Below are positions 54,581 to 63,429 of a stretch of 64,000 nt of DNA, one piece after another. Numbering within the stretch: the stretch's first letter is position 1; every line of letters begins with the position of its first letter. This DNA comes from Lapidilactobacillus wuchangensis. Its GTDB lineage: Bacteria > Bacillota > Bacilli > Lactobacillales > Lactobacillaceae. Both the position numbers and the translations under genes were made by a program. The notes under the pieces were generated by a model. The model was not told the DNA's origin. It was given only the letters and a program-made list of their open reading frames with translations, and ran no database searches. The DNA lies in the NCBI RefSeq assembly GCF_003946645.1, contig NZ_RHOU01000004.1, forward strand, positions 112,158 to 176,157. The letters are read 5' to 3'.

Positions 54581-55442
54581 TTTTTGCAAATGGCTCATGA
54601 TACCCTTGTTGCTGACACTAGTGGTGACCGGACTTTATTACTGGAGTTATCAGCGTTTATTAACTGGTCAAGATCAAACACAATACCAATTAACTCAGCA
54701 ACAAATTAAGCGGAACTTGCAACGAACTGCTTCGGCCAGTTCGAAACAACTTAAGCAGTCACAATTAATTAGCGCTGCCAATACGCAAGATCTGTTGGCA
54801 GCACGAACCCAGTTTCAACAATTAGTGGCAACTCAAGGAATTGGTGAGTTAAGCATTCCTACAGTGGCAATTAAGTTACCAATATTTAGTACACCAACTA
54901 TGGCCACTTTGAGTGCCGGCGTCGCTCGCTATTTCTCGCAACGAGCGCTAGGTGCGAGGGGCAACCAAGTATTGATCGCTCATAATTTCGATGGCGCTAA
55001 TGTCCTACTCCAACGAATTAATCGTTTGCAGGTGAGAGATCATCTTTATGTGGCCGACCAAGCAAATGTTTATGATTATCAAGTTCAACAAAATCAGGTT
55101 GTGGCGCAGACAAAGGTAGCTGTCTTAGCTAATACTAAAGCTGCTAATAAATTGACCTTGATTCGGTGTGAGGGTGGTCCGCAAACGCCTTGGCGTCGGG
55201 TTGTTGTCGGGCGTTTAGTCGCACAACACGCGCTTGCCAAGAACGGCGGGCCAGTAGTTATTGGTACTAAAAATGGTCCTAATCAGCCACAAATAGCAGT
55301 AACTAGAACTAGCTTCAAAAAATTAACCACCTTTGTTAGCAGTCATGTTTTCAAAGTGTCGTGGTTAATCAGCTTGTTGGGATTGCTATTACTCAGCTGG
55401 TGTTGCGGCATTTGGGGTTATTTGCGGACAAACATTAGATAG
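54573..55442 (+). CDS. Sortase 2, divergent
   Basis: The product has 289 residues with membrane helices at both ends. The triad is visible: His137 in LIAHNF, Cys199 in TLIRCEGG and Arg208/209 in PWRRVVVG. TLIRC replaces the usual TLxTC, so its specificity may be changed. It overlaps the first sortase gene by eight bases (ATGAATAA). Two sortases for two pilins with odd motifs suggests one builds the polymer and one attaches it (inference). Confidence 0.8.
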   Translation: MNNFCKWLMIPLLLTLVVTGLYYWSYQRLLTGQDQTQYQLTQQQIKRNLQRTASASSKQLKQSQLISAANTQDLLAARTQFQQLVATQGIGELSIPTVAIKLPIFSTPTMATLSAGVARYFSQRALGARGNQVLIAHNFDGANVLLQRINRLQVRDHLYVADQANVYDYQVQQNQVVAQTKVAVLANTKAANKLTLIRCEGGPQTPWRRVVVGRLVAQHALAKNGGPVVIGTKNGPNQPQIAVTRTSFKKLTTFVSSHVFKVSWLISLLGLLLLSWCCGIWGYLRTNIR

Positions 55443-55525
55443 AAAAGGCCAGTTGAAATTAGGCGGGAATATTTCTAACAATTAGTTGAAGAATAACCGA
55501 CAACAGAATGAGTAAATTAATAATA

Positions 55526-55584
55526 AAAACGTTATGACAGTCATCACTTGATTGGTTGAGTGACGAGGTCATAACGTTTATTTT
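55526..55584. terminator. Bidirectional terminator
   Basis: AAACGTTATGAC pairs with GTCATAACGTTT around a nested CACT/AGTG hairpin, between converging genes. Confidence 0.85.
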
Positions 55585-55586
55585 AG

Positions 55587-56045
55587 TTATTTTAGATTGT
55601 TATTAACTTCAGATTTTTCAGGAGTTGCCACGGTTTTCGGTTTGCGAAAGACCCAAATCCGCATCAACACAAAATTAAATGGGATCGTAATGATCAGTGA
55701 AATCCAAGGGGCAATTTTCGCAGATAGGCCCCAGACGTTGACCCACAAATGAGGGATGTACATGCTGATCAGCATGGCAATACCGTAAGTAGTGTAATAC
55801 TTAACCAAAGTCCAAGCTGTGAAATGATCGCTCTTGAAGACGTATTTGAAGTTTAAATAGATGCCTAAAATTGAGGTCAGGAAAAAGCCCAGGCCATTGG
55901 CAAATGATGGGCCAATATATTGATAGGTCAAATAGTAGATGATCATGGTCAGAATGGTATTTAGACCACCCACCAAGCCAAATTTTACGAATTGTTGAAT
56001 CAGTTTATTTTGGAGCAATCGTTTGATAAATGAATTTTCTTTCAT
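55587..56045 (-). CDS. GtrA family membrane protein
   Basis: The product has 152 residues and four helices. FVKFGLVGGLNTILTMIIYYLTYQ and the later NFKYVFK match the GtrA family, thought to move polyprenyl-linked sugars across the membrane for decoration of wall polymers. No glycosyltransferase partner is adjacent. The ATG at 56045 starts MKENSFIKRLL. Confidence 0.88.
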   Translation of the reverse strand: MKENSFIKRLLQNKLIQQFVKFGLVGGLNTILTMIIYYLTYQYIGPSFANGLGFFLTSILGIYLNFKYVFKSDHFTAWTLVKYYTTYGIAMLISMYIPHLWVNVWGLSAKIAPWISLIITIPFNFVLMRIWVFRKPKTVATPEKSEVNNNLK

Positions 56046-56402
56046 CGATGAACACTTACTTTCGTTATTTTAAGAGTTGCAGTGAATTCTTTACAGAATA
56101 AGTTAAAGATTTCTGGATTTTCTAGTAGGGAAGTGCCACGTAAAATGATTAATTTGTGGCAAAGCACTTATTTAGCAAGCATAGCATGAAATAAATTGAA
56201 ATGAAATAAAGAATACCATTTGTCTTGACAGGAAAAAGTGTGTTAGCAATCTTTGAGGTAATAAAATGGTGCTTTCGCAGCCTGAGATAATTTTAGTCTA
56301 CGTTTGCTGTTATGATGAAGTTAATCACTGACAGTATTCTCTGGGAATAAATTCACTGTTCAACGTTGACGATGAATTTCTGAATAGAAAGAGGTTGTTC
56401 CT
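56046..56402. other. Intergenic region, 357 bases
   Basis: It is AT-rich with no ORF. TATGAT near 56310 (TTTGCTGTTATGATG) may be the -10 box of the small unknown gene. Nothing else is recognised. Confidence 0.4.
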
Positions 56403-56735
56403 ATGAATCAGATCATATTAACTACACAGGATTTACGAACTGAGCGCAACGAGTATCGCGATATCGTGGAAGAGGCAGTAGTTGAGTTAGATAGTGTTAA
56501 AGATTTGTTGACGATTTTAGAAAGATACGTTGAAGACACCACTTCTCGGGTGATTGCTTATCAACAGGGTGAGCCGTCTGCGGAAACTATGTTGGTCTAC
56601 GGCGAAACGACTGAGGCCCAATTAAAACTGGTTTTGCTCTATACAATTAGTGAGAAGTTAAGAGTCCCCATTGCCCGTTTGGAAAAAATGGTGACGACAA
56701 TACCATGGACGAACTTGGCGGAAGAAACCGATTGA
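56403..56735 (+). CDS. Small unknown cytoplasmic protein
   Basis: The product has 110 residues, is acidic and largely helical (RNEYRDIVEEAVVELDSVKDLLTILERYVED), with no membrane segment. I do not recognise a family. AGAGG lies upstream of ATG 56403. It stands alone, with a hairpin terminator at 56845. Confidence 0.6.
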   Translation: MNQIILTTQDLRTERNEYRDIVEEAVVELDSVKDLLTILERYVEDTTSRVIAYQQGEPSAETMLVYGETTEAQLKLVLLYTISEKLRVPIARLEKMVTTIPWTNLAEETD

Positions 56736-56844
56736 GGATCTTATAGCGCTCCTCGTTACAGCAGTAAGCAATAAAGTGCAGAATATCGCGCGTTGTTGGG
56801 CGATAAGGATTATTAATGAATTAAGATATATAAGCAATAATTTG

Positions 56845-56875
56845 AAGGTAGTCTCCATTAGGAGGGTACCTTTTT
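56845..56875 (+). terminator. Terminator
   Basis: AAGGTA-G-TCTCC pairs with GGAGG-G-TACCTT, and a T run follows. Confidence 0.75.
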
Positions 56876-56981
56876 GCTGCCTGATATTTTCATTTTTAAG
56901 CACCGCATGCTATTAACCAAAACAAAAAGGCAATCACCATAGGCTTTTGAAGACCTACAATAACCACCTTTTTCACGTCAA

Positions 56982-57054
56982 TGGATCCTGGCGGATTCGA
57001 ACCGCTGACCTCTTACATGCGAAGCAAGCGCTCTCCCAACTGAGCTAAGGACCC
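56982..57054 (-). tRNA. tRNA-Ala (anticodon CGC)
   Basis: The 73-base gene folds into a cloverleaf: acceptor GGGTCCT/AGGATCC, D arm GCTC/GAGC, anticodon stem CTTGC/GTAAG with loop TTCGCAT, and T arm AGCGG-TTCGAAT-CCGCC (one weak end pair). Anticodon CGC reads GCG. The G3-U70 pair, the main alanine identity element, is present. The discriminator is A. The CCA end is not encoded. Confidence 0.93.
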
Positions 57055-57092
57055 AATACGTGTTTTATTTTACCGCAAATTATTAAGTTTGA

Positions 57093-58475
57093 CTAGTCTT
57101 TCTCGTCAGTTGTTGCTGTTGATTCAGATTCAGTGGTCACAGGGGTTACTGTAACCGTAAACCAATTCATAAAGCCGTGTTCGATTTCCGTCAACTTAAA
57201 AGTGAATTGGCCAATTTCCTCGGTTTCATTCACTTGGAGATTAGGATAATTCTCCATGAAGAAACCGCCGACAGTAATAATATCGGATTCTTGGAAGTCG
57301 GGCAGCTTAGTGTGGAAGTAACGTTCAAAGTCATATAAAGTTGCTTTGCCGCTAACTTTCACCGTGCCGTCATCTTGCTTGATAATATAATCATCAGAGA
57401 CATCATCGATCTCGTCGTGGACAGCGCCGAATAATTCTTCGTAAATATCCTTATCAGTTACAACACCACTGGTACCACCGTATTCGTCAACAACCACGAC
57501 AATTGGTGTTTGTTTCTTCAGCATTAATTGCAAAATTTCATCAATTGGCATACTTTCGGGAACCGTGATCAAAGCTCGTAAAATTCGGCTCACGCCTAAA
57601 TCACCATTGACCTGATTTTGTTGAACGATATCATGGGAGTAAATATAACCGATTAGATTATCCTTGTCGTTGTCGCGAGTGACCGGTAAGCGGCTATATC
57701 CTTCCGATAAATAAACGCCTAATGCTTCGTGAACGGTTTGTGAGACGTCAATTACCGTCAATTGGGTCCGGTCGGTCATAATATCCTTGGCCACGCGGTC
57801 ATTTAGCTCGAAAGCCCGCTCCATATAAAGGAGGTCGTTTTTATCCAAACTCCCACCAGAAACGGCGACTTTTGATAAATTGAGAATTTCTGATTGCGAG
57901 AAGACTTCATTTTCTTCGTTAGCCACTTGCATACCTAACATCCGCACGATTCCTGATGCAGATACGTTTAATAACCAAACGAACGGATAGAAGATCTTAT
58001 GGAACCAGAATAACGGTGTGACCACGGATAATAAAACTTTTAAAGGCATATCAATACTGATATTTTTGGGCACAATTTCAGTAATGACGACTTCCAAATA
58101 AGTCAGGAGAATCACACCAACGACGGCTCCCAGAATACTGAGCGAATTACCAGAGGCAAAATGAGCCCAGCCAAAGAAATCAACTAATAATTGTTCAATG
58201 GTCGTTTCACCGATCCAACCTAAAATAATCCCAGTTAAACTTGTCCCTACTTGCGTCGTTGATAAATACTCGTTCAAGCTTTGAACCATCTTTAAAGCAC
58301 GATTAAGCTTACGCTGATTCCCTTTGCCTTGATCAAGTAATTCTTCGATCTGACTGCTACGCGTTTGTACTAGCGCGAATTCCGCCGCCACGAAGAAAGT
58401 CGCCGCAATGAACGTAATTACAATGATTAATAAATTTGTCGATATGGTATTTGCACTCACAGAATAAAGCCCCAT
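57093..58475 (-). CDS. CNNM/CorC-type membrane protein (hemolysin III-like name in databases)
   Basis: The product has 460 residues. A DUF21 domain with about four helices (1-200) contains SLNEYLSTTQVGTSLTGIILGWIGE. A pair of CBS domains follows (about 215-345, with DIMTDRTQ and SEGYSRLPVTRD). A CorC/HlyC domain (about 365-450) ends it. Such proteins are linked to magnesium transport or resistance. The start could be ATG 58475 or GTG 58460. Confidence 0.88.
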   Translation of the reverse strand: MGLYSVSANTISTNLLIIVITFIAATFFVAAEFALVQTRSSQIEELLDQGKGNQRKLNRALKMVQSLNEYLSTTQVGTSLTGIILGWIGETTIEQLLVDFFGWAHFASGNSLSILGAVVGVILLTYLEVVITEIVPKNISIDMPLKVLLSVVTPLFWFHKIFYPFVWLLNVSASGIVRMLGMQVANEENEVFSQSEILNLSKVAVSGGSLDKNDLLYMERAFELNDRVAKDIMTDRTQLTVIDVSQTVHEALGVYLSEGYSRLPVTRDNDKDNLIGYIYSHDIVQQNQVNGDLGVSRILRALITVPESMPIDEILQLMLKKQTPIVVVVDEYGGTSGVVTDKDIYEELFGAVHDEIDDVSDDYIIKQDDGTVKVSGKATLYDFERYFHTKLPDFQESDIITVGGFFMENYPNLQVNETEEIGQFTFKLTEIEHGFMNWFTVTVTPVTTESESTATTDEKD

Positions 58476-58734
58476 TATTTATAATAATTACTGACCAATT
58501 GTCAGTGATAACGCCTATGTTTCAAGCTCATAGTCATTAGTCCTTACTTATTTTAACATGTTTTAGGGGAATGGTTCAGTTTAATCATAGGATGCCGACC
58601 GGGAAGCGGTTCATGTTAGCCTGGTTTCAATTTAGTCAGGCGCGCTGATGGCACTAATGACAATATTTTAGTTTTTGCCGGCGGTTGTTTTGTGACGAGT
58701 CGCCTTAATTCGACAAATCTTGACAGGCTAACGG

Positions 58735-58763
58735 TTGCACGGCGTTATAACGGACGCTATAAT
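58735..58763 (+). promoter_or_regulatory. Promoter of MerR-like gene
   Basis: TTGCAC (58735-58740) and TATAAT (58758-58763) are separated by 17 bases. A start site near 58770 rules out translation starts at 58735 and 58762. The rest of 58476-58734 shows no other feature. Confidence 0.75.
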
Positions 58764-58794
58764 GAAATTAGTTAAAATTACAGGGGTGAAACAA

Positions 58795-59640
58795 TTGGCA
58801 ACCGAAACAAACCAACAATATATGCCAGCCGATTTGGCAAAACTGCTTCATATCAGTGTGCCGACTTTACGGAAATACTCACTACTCGTTGAGAAAGTCA
58901 CGAGTAACACGAACTACTTTACGCGTAATCAACAGAATGTGCGTTCATACTCTGAGAAGAATCTCGCTGATCTACAAAAATTAGTTGAACTGAGTAAGCA
59001 ACGAGATATGACTTTACAGTCAGCAGCACAACAAATTTTTGCCACTGGCAGTCAACAGCAAATTATTACTTCAGCTGATCAACTGAATAACCGCAATGAC
59101 CAAACGCAATTATGGGAACTTTGTCAGCGATTGAAGGGTGAAGTTTTAACAACGCGGCAACGAATGATCAAACTTGAAGAGCGCATTGCTAAATTAGAGG
59201 CGCAACAAACCTTAACGACTGCGCAAACTCAGGCAACGACTAGCCCTGTTGATGACGTCTTAGCGGCTAATCCAACTGATGCGGCCGCTGATGCAGCATT
59301 AATTGAGCGGACCGTCGCCAAAAATGCAGCCGTTACTGAAGAAGCAATGGCCGCAGCCGACCAAGACCAAGCTGCTGATCAAACAGCAACCACTGATCCT
59401 GAGGCTGAAGCAGAGGATGAAGCGGCAACTAACAGTGGCCTGAAATTTACTGAGCCTCTGCCTAGTGATGACCCCAATGCCGCCGAAAGTGCCACCCATC
59501 ATTTGGTTTTTGGCGATGAGAAAGATCAGGATCACCAGGTTCAAGTTTATGATCATCCTCATGGTTTAGCCGAGATGCAGTTACCCGATGATAATAAAAC
59601 GAAGAAGCAATCTTGGTGGCATCGGGTCACCGGTAAATAA
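58795..59640 (+). CDS. MerR-like HTH, coiled-coil protein
   Basis: The product has 281 residues. An N-terminal MerR-like HTH (MPADLAKLLHISVPTLRKYS) is followed by a coiled-coil (about 110-150, RMIKLEERIAKLEAQQ), a long Ala/Asp/Glu-rich acidic stretch, and a basic aromatic end (KKQSWWHRVTGK). This order resembles RacA-type chromosome-anchoring proteins, but the match is only structural. TTG 58795 is the start, with AGGGGTGA six bases upstream and the promoter just before. aroD follows nine bases on. Confidence 0.7.
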   Translation: MATETNQQYMPADLAKLLHISVPTLRKYSLLVEKVTSNTNYFTRNQQNVRSYSEKNLADLQKLVELSKQRDMTLQSAAQQIFATGSQQQIITSADQLNNRNDQTQLWELCQRLKGEVLTTRQRMIKLEERIAKLEAQQTLTTAQTQATTSPVDDVLAANPTDAAADAALIERTVAKNAAVTEEAMAAADQDQAADQTATTDPEAEAEDEAATNSGLKFTEPLPSDDPNAAESATHHLVFGDEKDQDHQVQVYDHPHGLAEMQLPDDNKTKKQSWWHRVTGK

Positions 59641-59648
59641 TTACTGTC

Positions 59649-60371
59649 ATGACGACCACTAACGCTACCCAAATAGCCGTTGCACTGATGGCGACTAACT
59701 TGCCTGAGCTCCAACAACAATTACGACAATTAGCACAACTGCAATTGCAGCACGCCTTGCTCGTTGAATGGCGTTTAGATTATTGGCAAAATTGGGCCGA
59801 TTTGCCGGCAGGTTATCAAGTTATCTGTCAGCAAGTTCGGCCCGGCCAATTAATTATGACACTGCGCACCAAAGCAGCTGGTGGTGAGCTGACGTTGACT
59901 GATCAAGCATATCAACAGCGTATTTTACAGTGGCTGCCGCAATTACCGGCGGCTTATTGGGATATTCAATGGTCAGCGACGGCGCAGCCTTTTTATCAGC
60001 AATTACGTGAAATTGCCGGGGCTCAGCAGCGGTTTATTTGGAGTCACCATAGTTTAACAGTAAAATCTTATTTGCAAATGCTAACCATTTTACGTAAAAT
60101 GGCGACAACTGCCAGTGCAGTTGATTATTTGAAACTGGCAGTTGTTAGTCAAAGCAGTGCCGATACCTTAGCGTTATTAACGGCGACTTGGCAGGCACAT
60201 CATGAATTTCCCCAACCATTAATTACGATGGCCATGGGACATGAAGGCCAAATTTCACGTATTTTAGGACCGTTGTTTGGTTCGCAGGTGAGTTTTGGTG
60301 CTTTGACAACGACCGGCTCAGCGCCGGGGCAGTTGCCTCTTAGCCAATTGGATCAAATTCTCCTTGATTAG
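59649..60371 (+). CDS. aroD: 3-dehydroquinate dehydratase, type I
   Basis: The product has 240 residues. Conserved residues of the type I enzyme are present: EWRLDYW, TLRTKAAGGE, a His in SHHSLT (about 133-134), the Schiff-base Lys162 in YLKLAVV, and MAMGHEGQISRILG. It removes water from 3-dehydroquinate in the shikimate pathway. No other aro genes are adjacent. The ribosome binding site is weak, so coupling with the upstream gene is likely. Confidence 0.9.
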   Translation: MTTTNATQIAVALMATNLPELQQQLRQLAQLQLQHALLVEWRLDYWQNWADLPAGYQVICQQVRPGQLIMTLRTKAAGGELTLTDQAYQQRILQWLPQLPAAYWDIQWSATAQPFYQQLREIAGAQQRFIWSHHSLTVKSYLQMLTILRKMATTASAVDYLKLAVVSQSSADTLALLTATWQAHHEFPQPLITMAMGHEGQISRILGPLFGSQVSFGALTTTGSAPGQLPLSQLDQILLD

Positions 60372-60396
60372 TTCTGTTTCGCCAGAAAGGACCATT

Positions 60397-61194
60397 ATGA
60401 AACAATTCAGAAAATTTCTGTTAGTATTATTACCTTTGTTTTTCCTATTAGCCGCTTGCCAAAGTCAGCCGGCAACTAAAACCAGCAGCCAGTCAACGAC
60501 TAGTAGTAAAAAAGCCACCACTTCCACTAAGAAAAAAGTACGCAACAAAGTTAAATTGACGGCTGTCCCATTAATTGGCACCTGGAAAACCAGTGACGGC
60601 ATCCAGTTTACGTTTAATCCTGATGGCAAATGGGTTTATGAGACCAGCAATGGTGCCAAAACTGATGGGACTTTCCAAGTGGCCGGTGGCTATGGCCGTG
60701 ATGTTTTATTGAAGCTACACGGCTTGGACCAAGGTATCGGTGGGATTGGTAACTATTTAGGCGTGCGGTTTGACACCACTCACAAGAAGTTGAATATTGT
60801 TGGTTTCGGACATTTCACGCTAGCTGGTGAGGCCAGTCATATTACGACTGATTTGTTGATGACCAAGGCTTTCTCAGGTACTCCGAACACGTTGCGTGAA
60901 GAATTAGTCGGTACTTGGATGAATACTGATGAGAATGCGACGGATGCCATTACGACTAACTATAATCCCGATGGCACTTATGAACGTTACAGTAGTGCTA
61001 ACAAAGAGGTTGAAGAAGGCCGGTTTGCCGTTGTGAACAATCACAGCGATACCAAGAAGCTGGAAATCAAGCTATCACCATCCAATAGCAAGGCTTACAC
61101 TTTGAACTTTACTCGCGATAACGGTATTAGCCAGTTAACCAGTTCCAGCAAGGGCGTCGCCACAACCTACGTTAAAAATCAAATGCCTGAGTAA
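60397..61194 (+). CDS. Lipoprotein with two repeated beta-rich domains
   Basis: The product has 265 residues. The lipobox is LLAACQSQ. A Ser/Thr/Lys-rich linker precedes two related segments, LIGTWKTSDGIQFTFNPDGKWVYE (about 65-90) and LVGTWMNTDENATDAITTNYNPDGTYE (about 180-210), which look like lipocalin-like repeats. The function is unknown. ATG 60397 follows AGAAAGG. Confidence 0.75.
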   Translation: MKQFRKFLLVLLPLFFLLAACQSQPATKTSSQSTTSSKKATTSTKKKVRNKVKLTAVPLIGTWKTSDGIQFTFNPDGKWVYETSNGAKTDGTFQVAGGYGRDVLLKLHGLDQGIGGIGNYLGVRFDTTHKKLNIVGFGHFTLAGEASHITTDLLMTKAFSGTPNTLREELVGTWMNTDENATDAITTNYNPDGTYERYSSANKEVEEGRFAVVNNHSDTKKLEIKLSPSNSKAYTLNFTRDNGISQLTSSSKGVATTYVKNQMPE

Positions 61195-61334
61195 TTCCGC
61201 TCAATCAAAAAATTACCATTAGTCAGGAAATTTGTTAGCTGACACGGCCAGAATGACGGGTGCATTACTGGTGTCACTGTTGAAATTCACTGACTAAGCG
61301 AACAACCAAGTTTGAAATTAAAGTGGCTTAATTC

Positions 61335-61393
61335 AAAAAAACCCAATCGATAATCTTGCTAGTTTAACTAGCAATTGTCGCTTGGGCTTTTTT
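61335..61393. terminator. Bidirectional terminator
   Basis: AAAAAAACCCAA...CGA pairs with ...CGCTTGGGCTTTTTT around an inner TTGCTAGTT/AACTAGCAA hairpin. Confidence 0.85.
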
Positions 61394-61458
61394 GATACTT
61401 TCAATTGTCACGGAAGCTGAAAGCAAAAATGCAGCTAATTTCGATATTAAGAATGTTC

Positions 61459-62619
61459 TCAATTAAGGGCAGTTAATTTAGTTAGGGCTTGTTGATATTC
61501 TTGAACAATTTCAGGATTCTCAGCGTCTTCTTTGGTCAAGGCTTGTTTTATAAAATCAATTAAATCAGGATTGGCTTGCAGCGCTAATTCGCCTACCGCC
61601 CAAGCAGCAGTAGCCCGAATCACAGGCCGGGGATCGTGATCAATAACTGCCAATAAATTTGGTACGGCACTGTGGTCATGGAGATTTACTAAAGCAATAA
61701 TCGCATTGCGTTGTAACGGCTTTTTACCGCGCCAAGAACCAGCCATGGGACCAAACTTCACTTTAAAATCGTGATTGTTCATAGTCAGTAGCGGCACTAA
61801 TTCCGGCATGACCGCTTCAGGATCAGGTTCCATATCTTCATGAAAGTGAAAATCTTTTCCTTTATTAAAAGGACAAACGATTTGACAAATATCGCAGCCG
61901 TAAATCACATTGCGAATCATTGGCCGAAATTCAGCCGGCATGATCCCCTTGGTTTGCGTTTGATAAGAAAGACAACGTTGGCCGTTTAAACGGCCGTCAC
62001 CAAGCAATGCCTGTGGTGGACAAGCTTCGACACAACGTCGACAAGTCCCACATTGACTGGCCATTGGTTGATCCGGCGTGAAGGCTAAATTTGTAATGAT
62101 TTCGCCTAAATAAACATAAGAACCAAATTCTGGCGTAATCAGCAGGCCATTTAGCCCAATAAAGCCTAAACCAGCACGCTGCGCCACTGCAACATCAATT
62201 AACTCACCAGTATCCACCATCGGTTTAAAATCAATTGTGGTGTCGTTATTGGCCAAATCTTTGATGCGAGCAATTAAAGCGGTCATTTTTTCACGCAAAA
62301 TGTTGTGATAGTCCTCGCCCCACGAAGCCCGGGCAAACTGTCCGCGACGATATTCGGTTCGTGGTGGTCGCTGCTTCATTCGTGTTGGATAGGCTAAAGC
62401 AATGGCAATAATTGATTGCGGCTGATCAAAAATCAAATCTGGATTTAAACGTTCATCTAAGTTTTGATGTTCAAAGCCAGTGGTATGCCCGGCTGCTTTC
62501 TGAGCGACTAAGCTGGGCCGCAAGTGTTCAAAGTCAGCGGCAGTGGTGAACCCAATTTTATCAATGCCGATTTCTTTGCTGGCAGCAATGATTGCCTGCT
62601 TAAGTTGATCATTAGCCAT
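61459..62619 (-). CDS. queG: Epoxyqueuosine reductase
   Basis: The product has 386 residues. The cobalamin-binding N-terminal region precedes two 4Fe-4S clusters (CGTCRRCVEACPPQAL, then CDICQIVCPFNK). The C-terminal HEAT-like repeats (TAAWAVGELAL) complete the QueG layout. It makes the last step of queuosine in tRNA by reducing the epoxide. The start codon follows directly after the stop of the ECF S component gene. Confidence 0.94.
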   Translation of the reverse strand: MANDQLKQAIIAASKEIGIDKIGFTTAADFEHLRPSLVAQKAAGHTTGFEHQNLDERLNPDLIFDQPQSIIAIALAYPTRMKQRPPRTEYRRGQFARASWGEDYHNILREKMTALIARIKDLANNDTTIDFKPMVDTGELIDVAVAQRAGLGFIGLNGLLITPEFGSYVYLGEIITNLAFTPDQPMASQCGTCRRCVEACPPQALLGDGRLNGQRCLSYQTQTKGIMPAEFRPMIRNVIYGCDICQIVCPFNKGKDFHFHEDMEPDPEAVMPELVPLLTMNNHDFKVKFGPMAGSWRGKKPLQRNAIIALVNLHDHSAVPNLLAVIDHDPRPVIRATAAWAVGELALQANPDLIDFIKQALTKEDAENPEIVQEYQQALTKLTALN

Positions 62620-63150
62620 TTAATGGTGCTCCTTTCGAGCGAGTTCAGGAATTCGTCGCTGTAATAATGGTTGCAAATAACGATCCATGAAATAATAACT
62701 GATGCCTGTGGCTAAACAGTAGGCGGCATCAAAAGGTAATCCTTGTAAATAATAAACCAAGAAATTTGGTAGGTGGTAAAAAGGCACATTGAGCAGGGCG
62801 TTCCAGAAACCAAAACTAAACGCTAAAATTGCGGCTACGATGGTTTGACTCCAGCGCCAGCGCTTTAAGGAAGTTTTACCTAGTAATTCCCAAAGCAGGA
62901 AAATAATCAAATAGGCCGCAATTTGGAAAAGTGTCCAAGGACCAACGCCACCAGTCCGAAGATTAGACGCGAGTACGGTAATGAGCATTGTTAGACTTCC
63001 AACGGTCCAGCCAGCAAAGGTTAGAATTAATAGAAAAAATGCGAGAATCATGGAAAAGTTTGGTAAGGCAATCGTTAAGTAGTTGAGACCAACGCCTAAC
63101 GCGCCCATTAATGCCGTAAACGTGAGCAACCGAACTGCTTGTGTTTTCAT
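62620..63150 (-). CDS. ECF transporter S component
   Basis: The product has 176 residues and about six helices. The N-terminus (MKTQAVRLLTFTALMGALGVGLNYLTI) and membrane pattern match S components of ECF-type vitamin importers. The substrate is not shown. It is in an operon with queG (stop and start adjacent), so a queuosine-related compound or cobalamin-related precursor is a fair guess. No T component or ATPase gene is nearby; these are usually shared. Confidence 0.75.
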   Translation of the reverse strand: MKTQAVRLLTFTALMGALGVGLNYLTIALPNFSMILAFFLLILTFAGWTVGSLTMLITVLASNLRTGGVGPWTLFQIAAYLIIFLLWELLGKTSLKRWRWSQTIVAAILAFSFGFWNALLNVPFYHLPNFLVYYLQGLPFDAAYCLATGISYYFMDRYLQPLLQRRIPELARKEHH

Positions 63151-63226
63151 TTTGAGCTAACCTCATGATTGTTTATTCTTTGAATGATGCAAAATTAAAT
63201 TTGCTGCAACTTTTTAGCTGCTTACC

Positions 63227-63388
63227 TTGAAAAGTATACACTACTTTGTTATGATAGCTGTAGTGAGTTTTAGCTAGAAATAAATAAAAAGTGATGTTCA
63301 CAGTTTCGTCACAAAATCTTCACAATTTCTTCACATTTTAAAATGACATCTTAAGTCAGTGCTGCGGCCGATCGCAGCGCTGTTTTTT
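63227..63388 (+). promoter_or_regulatory. Promoter, four 11-bp-phased TTCACA repeats, terminator; no ORF
   Basis: TTGAAA (63227-63232) and TATGAT (63250-63255) are separated by 17 bases. TTCACA, GTCACA, TTCACA and TTCACA start at 63297, 63308, 63319 and 63330, exactly 11 bases apart. The hairpin CAGTGCTGCG/CGCAGCGCTG with six T ends at 63388. A small RNA of about 125 nt is possible. Confidence 0.6.
63357..63388 (+). terminator. Terminator after the TTCACA array
   Basis: CAGTGCTGCG pairs with CGCAGCGCTG (one G-T type pair), and six T follow. Confidence 0.85.
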
Positions 63389-63429
63389 ATGGTTAAATAA
63401 AATTGGTTTTTCTAAATAGACATGATCAA

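Noticed and set aside
63151..63226. Possible preQ1 riboswitch upstream of the ECF/queG operon
   Set aside because: The leader on the minus strand lacks the class I and II preQ1 sequence signatures. Only weak hairpins are seen.
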